NCBI GenBank assembly: GCA_013399015.1
Contig: VWZX01009070.1
Coordinates: forward strand, 310,001-374,000
Origin: Galbula dea
Taxonomy: Eukaryota > Chordata > Aves > Piciformes > Galbulidae
Direction: 5' to 3'
Length of the DNA stretch: 64,000 nucleotides
The translations under genes and the position numbers were made by a program. A model generated the notes under the pieces. That model was not told the DNA's origin, did no database searches, and saw nothing but the letters and a program-made list of their open reading frames with translations. This document shows, piece by piece, positions 9,191 to 24,058 of this stretch (position 1 is the stretch's first letter; each line of letters opens with the position of its first letter).

Positions 9191-12100
9191 ACAGATTTAT
9201 AGAAACAAATCTGTTCCAAAAGAACAGCTAAAGGCTTCTTGCCTTCTTCTCCTCCTCTCTCAGACTTGATTTTATGCATCAAAGATTTCATATGCTAATA
9301 ATTTTCTTTCTGGATGCCTAATGTAGTTGTGGTGTGACAGTAATACCAAGCCTTGGTTTTCTTATTATTTCACATCTTAATTCATTGTAATTGAATTATT
9401 TTAACTGGGGAAAAAGAATGTTTTCTTTCTTCAGTCTTTTCCTGAGTCAGGCTTCAGACTTCAAGAAACCACAGGGATTTCAAAGACAAATAAAAAAGCA
9501 TTTGAAACACAAAGCATCTATCACTTAAGAAACATTTCAGAAAATAAATAAATAAAACTGACTGTTTAAGCATGAAAAACATGAAAAAGTGGTTTTGGTT
9601 TTAGGAGTTTTATCAGTTCCTTTTTTCTGTTACAAAACAAAATGAAGACAAACCCAGCCAATCAGGTAAAGATACAAACCAAACTAATAACTTTCAGTGT
9701 AGTTCAAAATAGAAACCCGAAACCATTTGAGTCACTTAAAATGTGAAATATTTTGTTCTGCTTTTGTTACTTTCATTCTCTAATATAAATCAAAGCACAT
9801 TTTGAATTAGAAAATCAGAGTGGAATACCAGAAAATCAGGATTTGATATCTTTCAATGTCTTCCATATTTTTTTCCAAAATTTTATTCTGTCGAAATTGT
9901 TTTTCCTTTCTTTTGATTAATTTGAATTGGAATTTTCTGATAGAATATTTCTGAAAAGCTTTCTCAAACGATCCTTTAGGAGAGTGTCCAGTGGTGTCTG
10001 CGTATTAAAGAACTGCCAGGCATCAGCAAACACTGGGAAGTCTGAATAGATGGAGTGTTATTAACAATAAAATAATACCTTCTTCCTATTTATGCAGTGC
10101 TTGAAACCATACCCTGGGACCAATCCCATACAGCATTTTAGTTTTAATTAAATAACAATTTAGACCCATAAGAGAGAAGAGCTTGGTGACCCGATTAATC
10201 TTTGTACTACTCTATTTACATTGCAACTTCCCAAATGTAAAAAAAACCCCCAAAAACGGTATTTTTCTGTTGTAAAGCTAGAGTATTGCAGTGGTGACTC
10301 AGGATGTTGTCTGTTATTTTTTTCTCCATTGGCAAAGCTGACCTGAGAAATCCTTTACTGCCTTCACTAGCCTCCAGCCACTAATTTTAACTTCTTGAGG
10401 CTTTTTATTTAACCAAGATCATTTTATTGATCCAGTTTATATTGCAGTCCACAAACAATTCTGCCCTTCCTGAGTTGATGAGAGGATCAAATCAGCATTG
10501 CTGCTGAGGTAGCTGAAGAATGATCCCTATATCTAGAGGAAGTGGAAACAGAAGTCCAGGATTAAGCCCCCACAAAACCCTTGGATTAATTTGGACATTA
10601 TTGTCCTTAAATTATTATGTAAAATATACAGAATCTAAAATGCAATTTCACATAAGACTCTTGCAACTGTGTATATGTTTGTATGTACAGATATAGATGT
10701 ATGTGTATATCAGGGAGTTAGATGTGACTGTGATGGGAGTATTTAAAAGAGAGAAATCAGGCCAGCATCAAAGTAGTGTTTTAATAGGCTGGCATTCATT
10801 AACAAAACACATTTTCAAACAGTACGTTCTTACATATTATTAGTTATAATTACTGCATGTTCAAATGGTCTTTAATTACCTTCTCCTACATAAACTGTGT
10901 GTATTCAATACCACAGAGCTGATGTCATGTAGGCAGTAGGGATGGTGAAGTCACTTTCAAGGATCAAGATTTCTTTGATGAGGTAAGCTGTGGCCAAAGT
11001 TAAATGTCATCTTCCTTCTTTTTTTCTCATGTATCCATGACATTTTTACAATCCTTGCAACTTCCCCAAAAGAGAGAATAACTTTTATCTGCTCCTAACA
11101 CAGGAGCAGGACTTGTTCATTCTCCCAAGCACTTTTCTTGCCTGTTCTACATCCACTGTTTGTGTCTTGCAGAGTTTTTGCCTTGTATGCGATTTTCAGT
11201 GTACCCTGTTTGTGAAAGTACATCACAAAAATTTCCTTTTACCTCTTGCAGTTACATACTACCTTTACTTGTACACTTAGCTGCATCCAAACGCTCAGAC
11301 ATTGTTTCTGCTTATGCCATTAGTAGCATCACAAAATGTACAACCTCACAAATGGTTAGTGTTGCTGTTCAGTTATTTTAGCATGTTTACATTTATATTC
11401 CAGGCAAAAATAATACAAATATGCCCTCCTCAATCTGTTTTGACTTTATGGATGCAAAGGCCTCTGCTTTGTCATCAAGACTTTTATTTTAGCAACATAA
11501 ATATTTGCTCCATAAGCTACAAAGATATTTAAAATTCATAAACATGTCAGAACTTCTTGTGGAGCCAGTTGGTACCACTCTGTTGATATTACTCTGCTGA
11601 TATTTTCTCTCATGGTCTCACACTAATAAGCAGGACATTGTCTCTGTCCCAAGGCCTTTCTTTACCCATGGAGAAGACAGAATTTGTCTCCATCTCCATA
11701 TAATAGTGTTTGGTGCACAGAGCACAGCATATGCACTGCAGAACCACACAAGTGAGCCTCAAACATGTCAGCAGACATCATAAAACTACTATGCTGCACA
11801 CATGTGGAGCAGTTCATGCTACCAGAGATCTGCTGAACCTGTACAAATGTATATTCTTTTTATTCTTAGACCAAGAGAAATTAAGTGGCCTAACCCTCTT
11901 TTGAAGGCAACACAGAGGTACGCCATAGTCCAAACATACACTTCCAGCAGAAAGAACACTACACTTTTTTATTTTTATTGCATGTGGTTCACAAAAATGT
12001 AAAATATATGAAAATAAGATTAAAAAAAAGGAAAAAATATTTTTGGATTAAACTGTGGGGTTTTTTTCTTAATACAGTTTCTGTCTTCTTTTTTGAGAGG

Positions 12101-14518
12101 GAAGTGGGAAGACAATCCAAAATGTTTTTGCTTAAATTAAATATTTGAATAATATAAATCTTTTACTGCTTTTAAAATTAACATTTAAAAGTGAAATTGA
12201 AGCAAATATATGATGGAACACTTCAAAAGTCTCATAATAGCTTTGGCCTTTAGCATCTAATCTGAGATACCCATGTAAGCATCCTTTCAGTCAGTGGAGA
12301 AAAATCAGCCTTTCAGCTTATACAAAAATACATAAAACCCAAGAAGGATAGATTGAGTTCAGAAAGCATTATTTGTGACCCTTACTGGCTACAGTGATTT
12401 AAAGTAAACCTAACTTTTAGATGACAAATTTGACATGTACTTAATCTCATTCAAGTGGTTAACTGTGACATGAAGTCAAAGTTTATAAGAAATAATATTT
12501 CATTAAAAAATATAGACAGAATTTTAAAAATTTGTTTTAAAAGTCCTTTTTTCACTCAGTTTTTGTACACAATGAACAGCTGAATGTTCATTAGTGTATT
12601 TCAAGAGCAGTTGAACAGAAAGTTGTCATCTAGGTGTAATCAGATATCCAATATGAAAACGAGAAATTAATTTTCAAAGCAGAATAAGCAGAAGAAAAGT
12701 CACCAAGTTGTGTCTTCAAAATTTCTTTTGAAAAGATATATATAAAAAAAGGAATGTTATGTTGCTGTTTCTTACATTTCAACATTACAGAGGACAGTTC
12801 ACTTGTTTTCTCTTTTACATCTCTACCAACATATCAGAGAGAAATGAGGGGTGAAACGAAAGTGCTATGTTGATGACTGTCATAAAGCTGGATTTTATTG
12901 ATATAATATTATATGTATCAGTAGTTTTATTTTGCTGAATCTTGACTCATAAAAAATATGCTTGGGAAGGAATTTTCTGAATAATTATAAAACCTCCTTG
13001 AATTTTTTATATTCTGTGAATACTTAAGAATATTTTCTTCCATACACTATCTATTGCAAAGATTTTGAATATTATGTATTTTATAAGTTAGCATTATCTC
13101 ATTGACATCAAGGAAGTCAACCTGTTTTTATATCTCAATTTTATGACAAAGAAGCATTTAAATTCAGACATTGAAGAATCAAAGATATTCGTAATGATTA
13201 AAAAAATAAAAGGAAAATAAGAAACTACATCTTAATGGCACTGTTGCTAGGAGATCCTAGCTACTGTTTATTAGATGAATGTGTCTTTTTCATTAAAAAT
13301 TGATTAATGAAGAGATAAACAACTGAAATGCCAATCTTTCAGTACAAAATCTTTCAGTTTGTGTAGAAGCTTCCAATATATATTCTGATTAAGCAACAAC
13401 AATAATAAAAAGTCTTGAAAGCAAATTGATCACACAAAGGACAAGAGAGAAAAAGGAGGCCACATTTTCAGTTTTTCCTTTTAACTTATCAAGTTACACC
13501 TTCCTGGCACTGCAAGCAACCACCTTAATTATTATTGGTCACTATGAGAAATGGAATATAGGGTTAGATGGACAGTTTTGCCAACATAGTACAATGTTTA
13601 TTATGGTCTTCTGTTCATCCCGTGTGTAATTCAAGCTATAATTAATTTAGTTATCACCACCTAGCTCAGTAGATATAATGGGATTTTGTTATAGTTTAGA
13701 AGCTGTCAGGGTTTCACAAAGAAGCTAAAAGGCAAAACATTGTTCAAGAAGAAGTCTGTGACAAGTTTATAGTTTTTCTGAAATGGTCTAGAAATTCAGA
13801 ACTATTTTCCTCTTTTTTTTAACATGTTCTTAACTATAATTTGACAAGATAAGACAGTGATATAAATAGCTGAACTATTTTATCTTAAATTTTTATTTTC
13901 CAAATACGCAGTAAAACTTTGTGATAAAAAATATCAGGATAAAAGTTTCACTATTGTAAAGGTATAAGAAACTGAAAATGAGGATCTATTCCAAAACCAT
14001 GTTAGATCATCTTAGATGTAGTCACCTCCATCACTAATGTGACTATTCTAGAACTTAGAGAATCTTAAAATTAATCCATTAAAAAACCAAAAATTGCTAT
14101 TGTGAGGTGCTCTTGCTCCAGACTTTGCCACTTATTTGTGTTAAAATGAAAAACAAAGAAGAAACCAAGCTCAATGGGTCCCATAAGTTACAGATGACTT
14201 CAGGAAAAGTTCAGAATTTTTATCCTTTACTCATACATGCTCACGGTCTTAGCTATTAAAACAGAAAAAGATAAGTGATGCTTAATTTACTGACAAGTTG
14301 TCTGATATCAAAAACAGTGTAGATGCACTGCCATGAAAAGTTTAATCCTGGTAATCTTGCTCTTCCATTGTGCTTCTATAAACATACACAACCACACATT
14401 TTATGTGCCATATATCCTCTACAAATGCAGATTCTGTAAGTGGAAAAAACAATCCCCAAAAGAACATTGTGGTTTCTTGCAACTGTTTACAAGTCTTTCA
14501 GCATGTTATTATTTTGAG

Positions 14519-14597
14519 GTTTTTGTTGGTTTTGTTTGCTTGTTTAGTTGATTTTTTTTGTTTTTTTGTTTGTTTGTTCTGTTTTATTTTGTTGCTG
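14519..14597. repeat. TTTG-rich low-complexity tract
   Basis: Irregular TTTG/GTTTG iterations with a longer T run in the middle. Confidence 0.75.
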
Positions 14598-15099
14598 TTG
14601 GGTAGGCCGGAGTTGCTTCTGTAGCATTATTAATATGGAAGCTGGTCCCAAAAGAGAGGCAGTGTCTAGAATTTTCAGTCAATTCTTGGTAAAATGGAGA
14701 TGCTCAGTACTTTGAATATTTCAGCAAGTACAGAGCTCTATATGGTTGTTTGTGGGTTTGTGTTAGATTTTCTGCATAATATGAAGCAAGATGTGTAGGA
14801 CTTTATTGGCTATGTCCAGTTCAATAAGGAGTTTGAAGATTAAAACCAGAATAATTACTAAACCACCATTTTTATTGCAGAACATGTCCTGACCTTTATA
14901 TATTAGTTTTATAAATTGTTAATTAAGTATTTGTTCTATGAATATCTGGTAGTGTATTGAAGAACCTGTTGTTGGCCTACACTGTTGGGTTTGGTTTTTT
15001 TGTGTTTCAGGTATAAAGATAATACACTCTAATACTGTTTAGACAATTATCTTCTCCTATAATCCAAAGATAAACAAGTTGAATCAAAGATGCAAAAGA

Positions 15100-15135
15100 C
15101 AGAGAAAGGAGGGGGAAGGAAGGAAGGAAACCCCA
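15100..15135. repeat. Short GGAA-type purine microsatellite
   Basis: AGAGAAAGGAGGGGGAAGGA continues into several GGAA units. It is short and imperfect. Confidence 0.6.
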
Positions 15136-15349
15136 AACAACAGCAATCTCAAAAATAATAAATATATTTTGGAACAGAAATATTAATCTAATGGGATTTT
15201 AAAAAAATTAATTACCTCTATGTAAAATAAGTGAGGTAAAGCTTAGACAGTAGTGTCGTTAGGTCAAGAAATAGATTGACCAGTGGAATAATATGAGAAA
15301 CAATTAATCTTTTGCTTATGGTAGTGCTATATGCTTTTGTTTCTTTTTT

Positions 15350-15392
15350 TTAAAAAAAAAAACCAAAAAACAACAACCAAAACCAAACTATA
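15350..15392. repeat. A-rich then CAAA/CCAAAA low-complexity tract
   Basis: A run of A followed by CCAAAA and CAACAACC units, the complement type of the T/G tracts elsewhere in the window. Confidence 0.65.
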
Positions 15393-16700
15393 TTCACTGT
15401 GATGGAAAATTAATTTTTTTTTTTTTAAGACTAAAATGTGTAAAAGGAATATATTTTCAAATGAATTCCTAGTGCAGATGTTGCATGGGAATAGTAGACA
15501 GGTAAGTCATAACAACAAATATTTGCTAACAGTATAACAATCTTGCCTGTTTATCAGTATAGATGGCTTGTCATCTTCTCAGTTTGATAGTAGATGTGAA
15601 ATGTCTTTGATGTCTGTGGTTAAAATAGTGCACAAGTAGTAAAACTAAATATAATCACATCAGATGTAATAAAAACAACATGGCAATTATCAATAAACAA
15701 GTTAACAAAGGTTTATTGCTTGTAAGAAAGAAGCATTATCCCACATCTTGATGACATCAAGCTAGAATTTAAAATGACTTCGAATTTTGTTTAACATATT
15801 GCAACCCAGTGACATCTTGGAGACTTTATCCCTATGCTGAGGACAACTTTTGTGTCAAGAGATCCCATTCCCTTTAATGATAGTGGATGTTCCTGTACAA
15901 ATGAGAGACATAAATTGGTGTAGATTAGTAAGACAGCAAATGGCATTAAGACTCAGGGGATGAATAAGCCTTGATAACCATGACCTAGCCTAAAAAATGA
16001 AAACTACTGAAATGGATCAGAATGGTGGGGGAATGCATTCAGCATGAAGGAATATGGTGATAAAGCAAAGATACTTTTTATTTATTTATTCTTATATGAA
16101 AAAGGTGTGAACCTGCAGATCTCTTTAATAATATTCTGTTAAGAAAGGGACCTTGCTTTAAACTGCAATGAAATGCATTCTAAGAAATCAGAAGTGCTTT
16201 GTCACCTTTTATGTACAGTGTGTAGGAAGAATATCTTTGTGGTTTTAGGCTTTGAAAGATCAATAATCTCATTGTAAAAGTATTCACTAATTTTGATACA
16301 TCAAATATAGGAGGTACACTAAAGATATTTAGGAACTGCACAGGTGAGACAATTGAAAAAACAAGATATTCATCCATGAGATTTGCTTTTATCCATGAGG
16401 GCTGGGTTTTCTTTTTTAGGTGGTCTAAAGCTCTAGTCTACATTTTTTCCAGTGCAATATTATGTACATCCTGTTGGATTCTAGATATAATAAAGGTGGA
16501 TTAGTGAATGAGGGAAGGATCATGGCACAGCAGAATAAATGAAATTACTATTTGAGGAAGAGAGCAACCATTTGAGGATGTTAGCAGACCACACAGTAAC
16601 TCACCAAATTTTCTTTTCTATAAATGCATATAGCTACATATTTTTGCAATGTTTGCATGAATGTGTGCATTTATACACATGTACATGCATGAGTATACAT

Positions 16701-16714
16701 TTGCATATATGCAA
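16701..16714. other. Perfect 14-bp palindrome TTGCATATATGCAA
   Basis: Self-complementary, made of two inverted TTGCAT/ATGCAA half-sites that resemble POU-factor recognition. It sits in AT-rich sequence with other ATGCAT-type words, so chance is quite possible. Confidence 0.4.
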
Positions 16715-17021
16715 CTTATACATACCAGTTTATAAGAATGAAAAATGTGATACAAATGCATGTAGGCTAATAAAATAGCATAAATAATTGTCCCTCCACC
16801 CTACCTTAGGCTAACCTCTAACTGTCCAAAAGACTATATTTTTGATAACGAAGTAAAATCAGACACAACTCTATCACTATCAGATTTTAGTGGAGGCAGG
16901 TCTCTGTTGATTTAGTAGAAGTAAGTACATGAGTTTAATTCCTGGCATGAATAGGGGCTTAGGGCTATCTCACTTTTTCATCTGGCAGCTTGATTTATTT
17001 GCAAAAGTATAAAAGACCATA

Positions 17022-17047
17022 TAGATGATCATATCCATGATCATCTA
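17022..17047. other. 11-bp perfect inverted repeat with a 4-base loop
   Basis: TAGATGATCAT (17022-17032) and its exact complement ATGATCATCTA (17037-17047) flank ATCC. No T run follows and no function is evident. Confidence 0.6.
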
Positions 17048-17551
17048 CCATGTAAACCAATCCAAAGTAAAGTTATTTTTCAGTGATTCCTTAACAGTCA
17101 CTACCCTTACTACGGTTAAGTCCAAAAAAGAGCAGCAACATTAATCTGCACTAATGAACAGACAGATAGGACATATTGGTCGTCATGCTTGATCCATCTT
17201 CATGGCAACAGATGATCACCGGATGCTTGTACACTGATGTTTTAGATCTTCATCTACAAAATGCTTTCTGTTTGGGTATGAGCCATCTAAACTAAAATAG
17301 CACATCTCTGCCAAGCAAGTTACACTAAAACCAGAAAGAGAGAGGGCTGGTTCAGGTTATCAATGATACTTGTGCAGTTAAATCAGTTCATATGTAGACT
17401 GTACATTCCTACACCCTCTGCCCTCTAGGGTATAAAGAAAACTGCAGAGGATATCATTCCCTTCAGATCCTATTATTTTTCAACACAAACCCCACCAGAT
17501 TGTTTTGTGCGGGCTTCTGAGTCATGAGAGTAAGAAAATGCCCTTATTTGT

Positions 17552-17612
17552 CTCTGTGTTGTGTTAACAATTCAAGTGCTACCTCTGTGTTGCACTAACA
17601 TTCCAGTGCAAA
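17552..17612. repeat. Imperfect 31-bp tandem duplication
   Basis: Two consecutive units begin CTCTGTGTTG and end with a (C/T)AAGTGC/CCAGTGC-type block, offset by 31 bases, with several mismatches. Confidence 0.5.
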
Positions 17613-20600
17613 TAAAGCTATTTCAAGTCAATGGACTTGATTCAACAATGGAGTGCTCTGGTTTTCAGTGACTCCAAAGAATGTAGCTGGATTGATTTCA
17701 CTGTACTGCAGTGGTTAGCCGAGATCAATATTGGCAACAGTAGTTGTAAGAAGGCAATATCCACAAAAGAGCTTCTTCCCTGGCTGAGGCTGAACATGAG
17801 CTCATCGAATCCCAACTTCTACCAACTAGTCACATAGACAGTGTTGGATTTTTTTTCAGGACTGTGGCAAATGTAACTCAGTAAAATTTGGCAGATGATA
17901 TTGATCTGAAACATTGAAATGATAATTTCTTATATTGTAAGAATTTTTAATGGCATTACTGTAACTGTACTGTAGTGCTTGAGTACTCACTTTCTCCAAA
18001 ACAACCAGAGTCTGTTTTCTGTTTTAGTTCCATAATTCCTGAGAATTAAATACAATTTTAAATTATTTTTAATTAAAAGTCAGCCCCATATAATAGTATC
18101 TTTGCAAAAGAAATCTTTCTTTGAGAAGAGAATGACCTTCCAAAAGGTCTTATCTGTTTAATGTAGTAAGAATTGACAAAGGTGTTTAACTGAAAAATTG
18201 GATGAAAATTTAGGCTTACTACAATAATGCAGATATTTATTATCAGTGTTGCTTTTTACTGTTTGTCTGTAATTGACTCTATGAATTCTTAAGTGTAGTT
18301 TTGGGGGGCTTTTTTCCCTTCTACTTTCAGTGGTTTAGGAATTTTGATTACTTTTGCTAAGCTGCTTCTTACAGTTCTTTGTGGTCTGCCAATAAATACA
18401 ACTTTACAGAAGACATTTTTGCAGCTGTAATTAATTTTTTTTAAAAAAATCAGAAGTAGGAAAAACTTCATAACACTAGAAAATTATGTGTCTTATTTTA
18501 GGTTGTTTGTTTTTTTTTTTTCTATTAATACAAAAAAATGCCAGGAGAGTTTATCCTCAGGGCTTCTAAACTTCACTGCAGGAAAGGAGAAACTGCCAAT
18601 TTAACAATAAAAATAATTAACTAATAATTTTAATTCAGGCAATATTTAATTTAGAGGAAATAAAAAGGTGTGTGAGGAGCAGACTTCCGCACTTTAAAAT
18701 CCTAGTTTGATATTTCACTATTAGAAGTTTAGTTTTCCATTCCTTAATTATTTTATTTTAGATTGTAGACAGAAGTACACACATTAATTAGAAGAATACA
18801 AAATATTATAAATGCAGAAGAGCATTCTGACTTGTTTTGGAAAAGAAATGTTCAAAATTTTGACTTTTTAATCTTAATTAAGAGCATTTATCAAAATATA
18901 TACTTTGCTTTCATGAGGAAGGTAACCAGTTTTAACTATTACTTCAGTGGGTTCAATGCTTTTACTGGTCCCAGGAACCTCTCCTATTGTCTTAGTGTAC
19001 AGCATCAGCTACCAATGTGTTACAGCTGTTCTGGTGGCCTACTTAAGGGTCTTCCAACTTTCTGATGTTGGGTTGTGTTGTCCTTTCTCAGGGTTCAATA
19101 GTGAGTTATTCCTCAAATAGTCCTCATGTTCAGTGAGCCCAGCATTTTCTGGAGCACTTGAACCTATATTGAGCTTCAAATTAGCTTTGCTTTACCTATT
19201 GTACATAAAGGCACAAAATACACTAGCAATTATAGTAATGCCTTTCAGTTAAAATATCCTTTGATAGTCGAATGCAGCCAGATAACTTTTAACCCTTGAA
19301 CTGATTAAAAGGACTGAGACAGGGCCCAAGAGGCCTAAGTTGGTGCTACACACTATCTGAGGAACAGCCAAGTGACTGTCTAGACTATCCTATTCAGCAG
19401 CAGAAATACAACCGAGAAGTCTCAACAGAAGACTCACACGTATGTCAGATCAGGTGCTAAGCACACATACACATGCAAAGTCATTGAGATTGTTCCATTA
19501 ATGGCAGATTCTATATTTAGCCAGGAGTCTGCCTTTGGAGAAGTTTCCAGTTTGTGAAAGATGAAAGAGTTTCCAAGATTCTCTGAAAGCCTGCAAAAAC
19601 ACATTGATAATCTTGGGAGATCAAATATATCAGAACCCAATATTTATTTTTCTGCTTTCATCCTAAAAAAGAATGTGATATCCAGAAGGTACCCACAGAC
19701 ACAGGCACATAAGCACAAGTATAAATCAGGAATTTCCTGAAACTATACATCAAGTCTGCTCTAATCAACTAAAAGAAAAGCTTTTACTTAAAAAACTTTT
19801 GGGGTCATAACCCTTTTGCACTCTCTTCCTTACTGGTTAGTGATTGGTCTTCAGCTAGCGAGAAAATCATAGTGTCAGAGCTAAGAATAAAAAAATAAAC
19901 ATCTGTATCTATGAAGGAAAATACTTTTTATTTTTTTATAACTGTTATAACTCTCCTGCAAGTTTCCTAACCTTTTTATGTAAAAAGAAAAAACAAACCC
20001 AAACTCTCTCTGAGCTGGGAAACATTTAGGCACGTTAACAGCTTTTCTTACAAGTGTATTCCCTATGATACTCATTGCATGTAAGACTGAATATAGGACA
20101 GTATTCTCCTGTGTTCTCACATGAATAGAACCTGAAGTAATTTAATGACAACATTTGGTGGCGTATGATTTAAAACTATTTTTATTTTGGCTTTTGTTTT
20201 CTTCTTCTAGTAATCTTTAAAGACTAACACATTTCTGGCACCCATGAAAAACTAGGTAATAATAGGGACTGGTGCCATCATATTTATCCAGAACCACATA
20301 TATAAATATGCATTTTCTATTGCTTTCTGGATGTGCTGAACCAGAGATTAAGGACTTGGTACAACTAATGTGTGTTATTCTTTTTCCCCATGTACTATAG
20401 CAAGATTGGAGAAATGGAGTAAATAACAGATTGGGCCTTATGTTGCTAGGTAACATAACATGTATGCATATATCTGTTTCCTCTAGGATTACGATCTATC
20501 CCTGTTCTCCCTTATGATTTTGCAAAAATATTCACCCAATATAGTTTGGATGCTTTGCAGATGATTTTCATGCAGGATATTTATAGTATTAAATCCAAAG

Positions 20601-23600
20601 TTCTTCTATGTAGAACTCAACACTTCAGGTGTTCAGTTAGGCTTTCTTCTGTATTATTTTTACATGCTACTGTGCAAATGCATTTTCTCTAGCTCATATG
20701 CATAGCAATACATAGTTGTATAGCAAAATAAACAAAAAGTTAAGAAAATGCAAAGAAGTTATATTTCACAAATTCAGATTTAAATATGAAAATCCTTATC
20801 TTTCAGTGCAAATTCTAAATAGCAAACTTATTTATAAAACATCCACTCATCAAGTCAACAACACGAGGCTTGTGGGAAAGAAAGGCATTCCTTATTATTA
20901 TGAAGTTACTGAAATATAAATTATGCAATCTGATCCAAAATTAAGCTAACGGTATTATACTAAAAAGAAAAGAGAGAAGGTAAGTAAAAAACAAGCAGAG
21001 ACCAATCTCATGAATTGGAGGAATATCTACTTCTCCAAGGATGTTAATGAAAACCTGGTGAAGCTGAGGTGAAGAATATTTTGATAAAAGGATTTATCTA
21101 CCTAATGCATCCCTACAGGTTTATTTTCTTGTGATGGCAACTTCACTGTAGTGATTTACATCATACAAAGCAACAGACAGATTTGAAATATAAAGTGCAA
21201 TTTATATTCAAGGTTAGTTTGACTGAATGTTGGAAATAATTCCAAACATAAACAAATATTCTTAACAATTGCGGTCCATATTTCCTCTGAAAATGTACTC
21301 TGCTTTTCGCTCAGCATGAAATGTAACATTATTTTTCCATTTAAGGAAAACATATCATGGAAACCATTTTTCCATCACATGTATTTCAGATTCAGAGATA
21401 AATCAGGCAAAAAGGAAACCAAAGTCAGCAGCATATAGGCAAAATGAATAGTTATTTACAGTCTGTATAAGTAGCTGATAAATGCACTTTTTTTTTCCAA
21501 GAGAAAAAAAAAAATATTTTAATTTTGCACAATAAGACTAAATATTTGGCAACTTGGTAAATGTCTTCCATTTTAGATAGTTGGTTTTAGTACAAATAAA
21601 AAGGCATGAGTTGAGGTTATTGAAAGTATTACTAAAAAGGAAAATCTTGACCCTAGAGGGAAGATAAGTAAATATCTCTTTACTTATTTCCAGACACTTA
21701 GCTGTTGAGATTTATTTTTTTCCAGTAATCTTTCTTATACAGTCAGAATTATTTTTCAAAAAATTACTTTAGCGGTTAATCTAAATCATGAAAATATAAT
21801 GTGTCTTTTTGTAGGAGTATTTTTTTAATGACACATAGCAAGTCATATGAAGGAAATCCAAACCAGGTTGTTTCCACTTTTTCACTGTCCTTTGAGAGTA
21901 ATACTGTGAATGGCTTCCAGTTTAAACATCTGTTTTCATCTTCAGACCCAGTCTAATTTGAGATGTAAGTTTAAATAAATATTTCTAGATAATAAAGGTT
22001 GTTATTGCTATTATTAGAAAACTCTATCAAGCAGTGACTGATAAAATGGAAAAAATGCAGCTTCCTAGCATCTATTCTTAAGTAAAAAAGCATACTTTCC
22101 TGTCATTTGCAATTTCAGAAATAGTTTGCATAGAGCAGCAACTTGCTTATTAAAATCATGCAATGTTGAATGTTTTGCTGCCCTCACCAGGACACCATAT
22201 AATTTTGCATTTTATTTGTCAAACTCCTAGTTAAATGGACTGACAGTCATATTCCTTGCAGTAAACCAGCTAGAGCAAACAGTTCAGTGATTTCTGTCAC
22301 ATGATATATGTACAACTGCTATCATCTCAAATTGTTTTAACAGACATGAGGGGAGTCTACCTGATAAAAGACCTATACAAATATGGAATAAAAACAAACT
22401 TCCTGAAAATGTGTAAAGCAGATATTTCAAAATCTATTGATGCAGAATCAGACAAGAGTGATCACTGATTAATTGACTAAACCAATAAATACATTAGCAA
22501 ACTTTCCTTGTGCCATTACTACTTTCTGCAGAAAAGCTGGGATACAAAACTCGCTGTTTAACCCTCAACGGTTACATTTCTGAGCATTCCCTAAGTAGAA
22601 AAGAAAAACATCAGCTTGTTAGTAAAAAAACATTCAGCTGGTGGCAGAAGCATGTCTCTAATCAAACCAGATGAAAAAGTTCACTTTCATTAAGACAATA
22701 TTTTAGAAAATTTATAACTCTATTAGTATAATGCTTACCTGTGGCAACGAATTATACAGACAATAGAAAACAAAATACTCTCTGTGGTTGATTGTTACCT
22801 GTAGACCTTTCTTCAAGTTCACTTATTTTACAAGTTTCAGTGATTGGGAACACACTATTTCTACTTCAAAAGAAATTGGGAACTCTATCTCCAAGAATCT
22901 TATGTAGTTGAAATGCTAACTCTGAAATTGCTCCTTCCAGACTTCATTCTGCACATGCACTTCACCATCTAAGAGATCTGTTTCCAACCTAGGATAATAA
23001 AAAGTCATTTTCTTCAAAAGTACTGCAAAAAGACTGCAGAATGGAGGGCCCCTGTTTTTGTCAATCTTATGATCTAAAGGTCACAAGAATTATATACAGT
23101 AACTTTGGACATGTTGCCTGAACAACTTAAGAGCAGTAAAAATTATCACACAGGAGCTCCAAATCAGCATAAATGTTTCCTTTACTTTCTAGAAGAAAGA
23201 GGAACAACCTATGAAGAACACTTTTTAATCCCTGAAAGAAGAGGTTAGGAATCTTTTTTTCTTCATCTTTCTAATTTACATTAGTACTGTGCCAAAAAAT
23301 ATGAGGTTTTCATTCTTCTCTCTCCTGGTCTCCCTTCATTGACTTTATGCAGAAGGACAACTGAGCTGTGACTCCCACTGTCTGACATTTAAAAAAAATA
23401 CTAGAATAACCAAAAGGATTTTTTTATCCTTCTTCCGCCTCAATGTAGTCCAAGTCTCTCTCCTGACCCCATCTCATTTCCTAACAGCTGGATAGAATAA
23501 AATATTTTATTTAAAGATTGCCAAAGAAACTTTATAATTCCTAGAGGATGTGCTCAAATTTTTGTGGCTTAACAATTGACTTTGAGGACCACAAGTGGAA

Positions 23601-23674
23601 GCTTGGGTACAGGTTGGAAGCTTTACTGCCATATATATTTATGAAAAAAGCACAAACGTATCCTCCTTTGTTTG

Positions 23675-23720
23675 TTTGTTTGTTTTACCCTGTCTACTTT
23701 GTTTGTTTTACCCTGTCTAC
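23675..23720. repeat. Exact 23-bp tandem duplication
   Basis: The unit TTTGTTTGTTTTACCCTGTC plus TAC occurs twice without a mismatch (23675-23697 and 23698-23720), at the end of a TTTG tract. Replication slippage from the TTTG repeat is the likely origin. Confidence 0.85.
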
Positions 23721-23969
23721 TTCTTTTTGCTTAGCCATCACAGGATTTGCGTGTCTGCCTCTGGGGGATATTCTTCTAGCAATACCATGTGAGCCTTATG
23801 GTGAGTTCCACAGGCATTTGTACAGATTTTCTTCACTTGCCTCTGGCTCTACTATCCATTGTTCAAGCTGCTTTTTGATTCCTGTCTTCAGTGCTTTTCC
23901 TCTGAGTTTTAATTTGAATATAGTGACAAGTGCACTTTCTAGTCAAAGATGTCATGTAAATTGTTTATA

Positions 23970-24058
23970 ACCATTTTTCTTTTTTTTTGTTTGTTTGGTT
24001 TTTAGCTTGGGTTTGATTATTTTGTTTGTTTGATTTGATTTATTTGCTTTGGGTTTTT
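23970..24058. repeat. TTTG/TTGAT-rich low-complexity tract
   Basis: Irregular TTTG and GATTTG iterations without a fixed period. Confidence 0.65.

Noticed and set aside
23548..23970. Open frame of 140 codons with hydrophobic stretches
   Set aside because: It runs through a TTTG tract and an exact slippage duplication; no start context, splice sites or domain support a gene.
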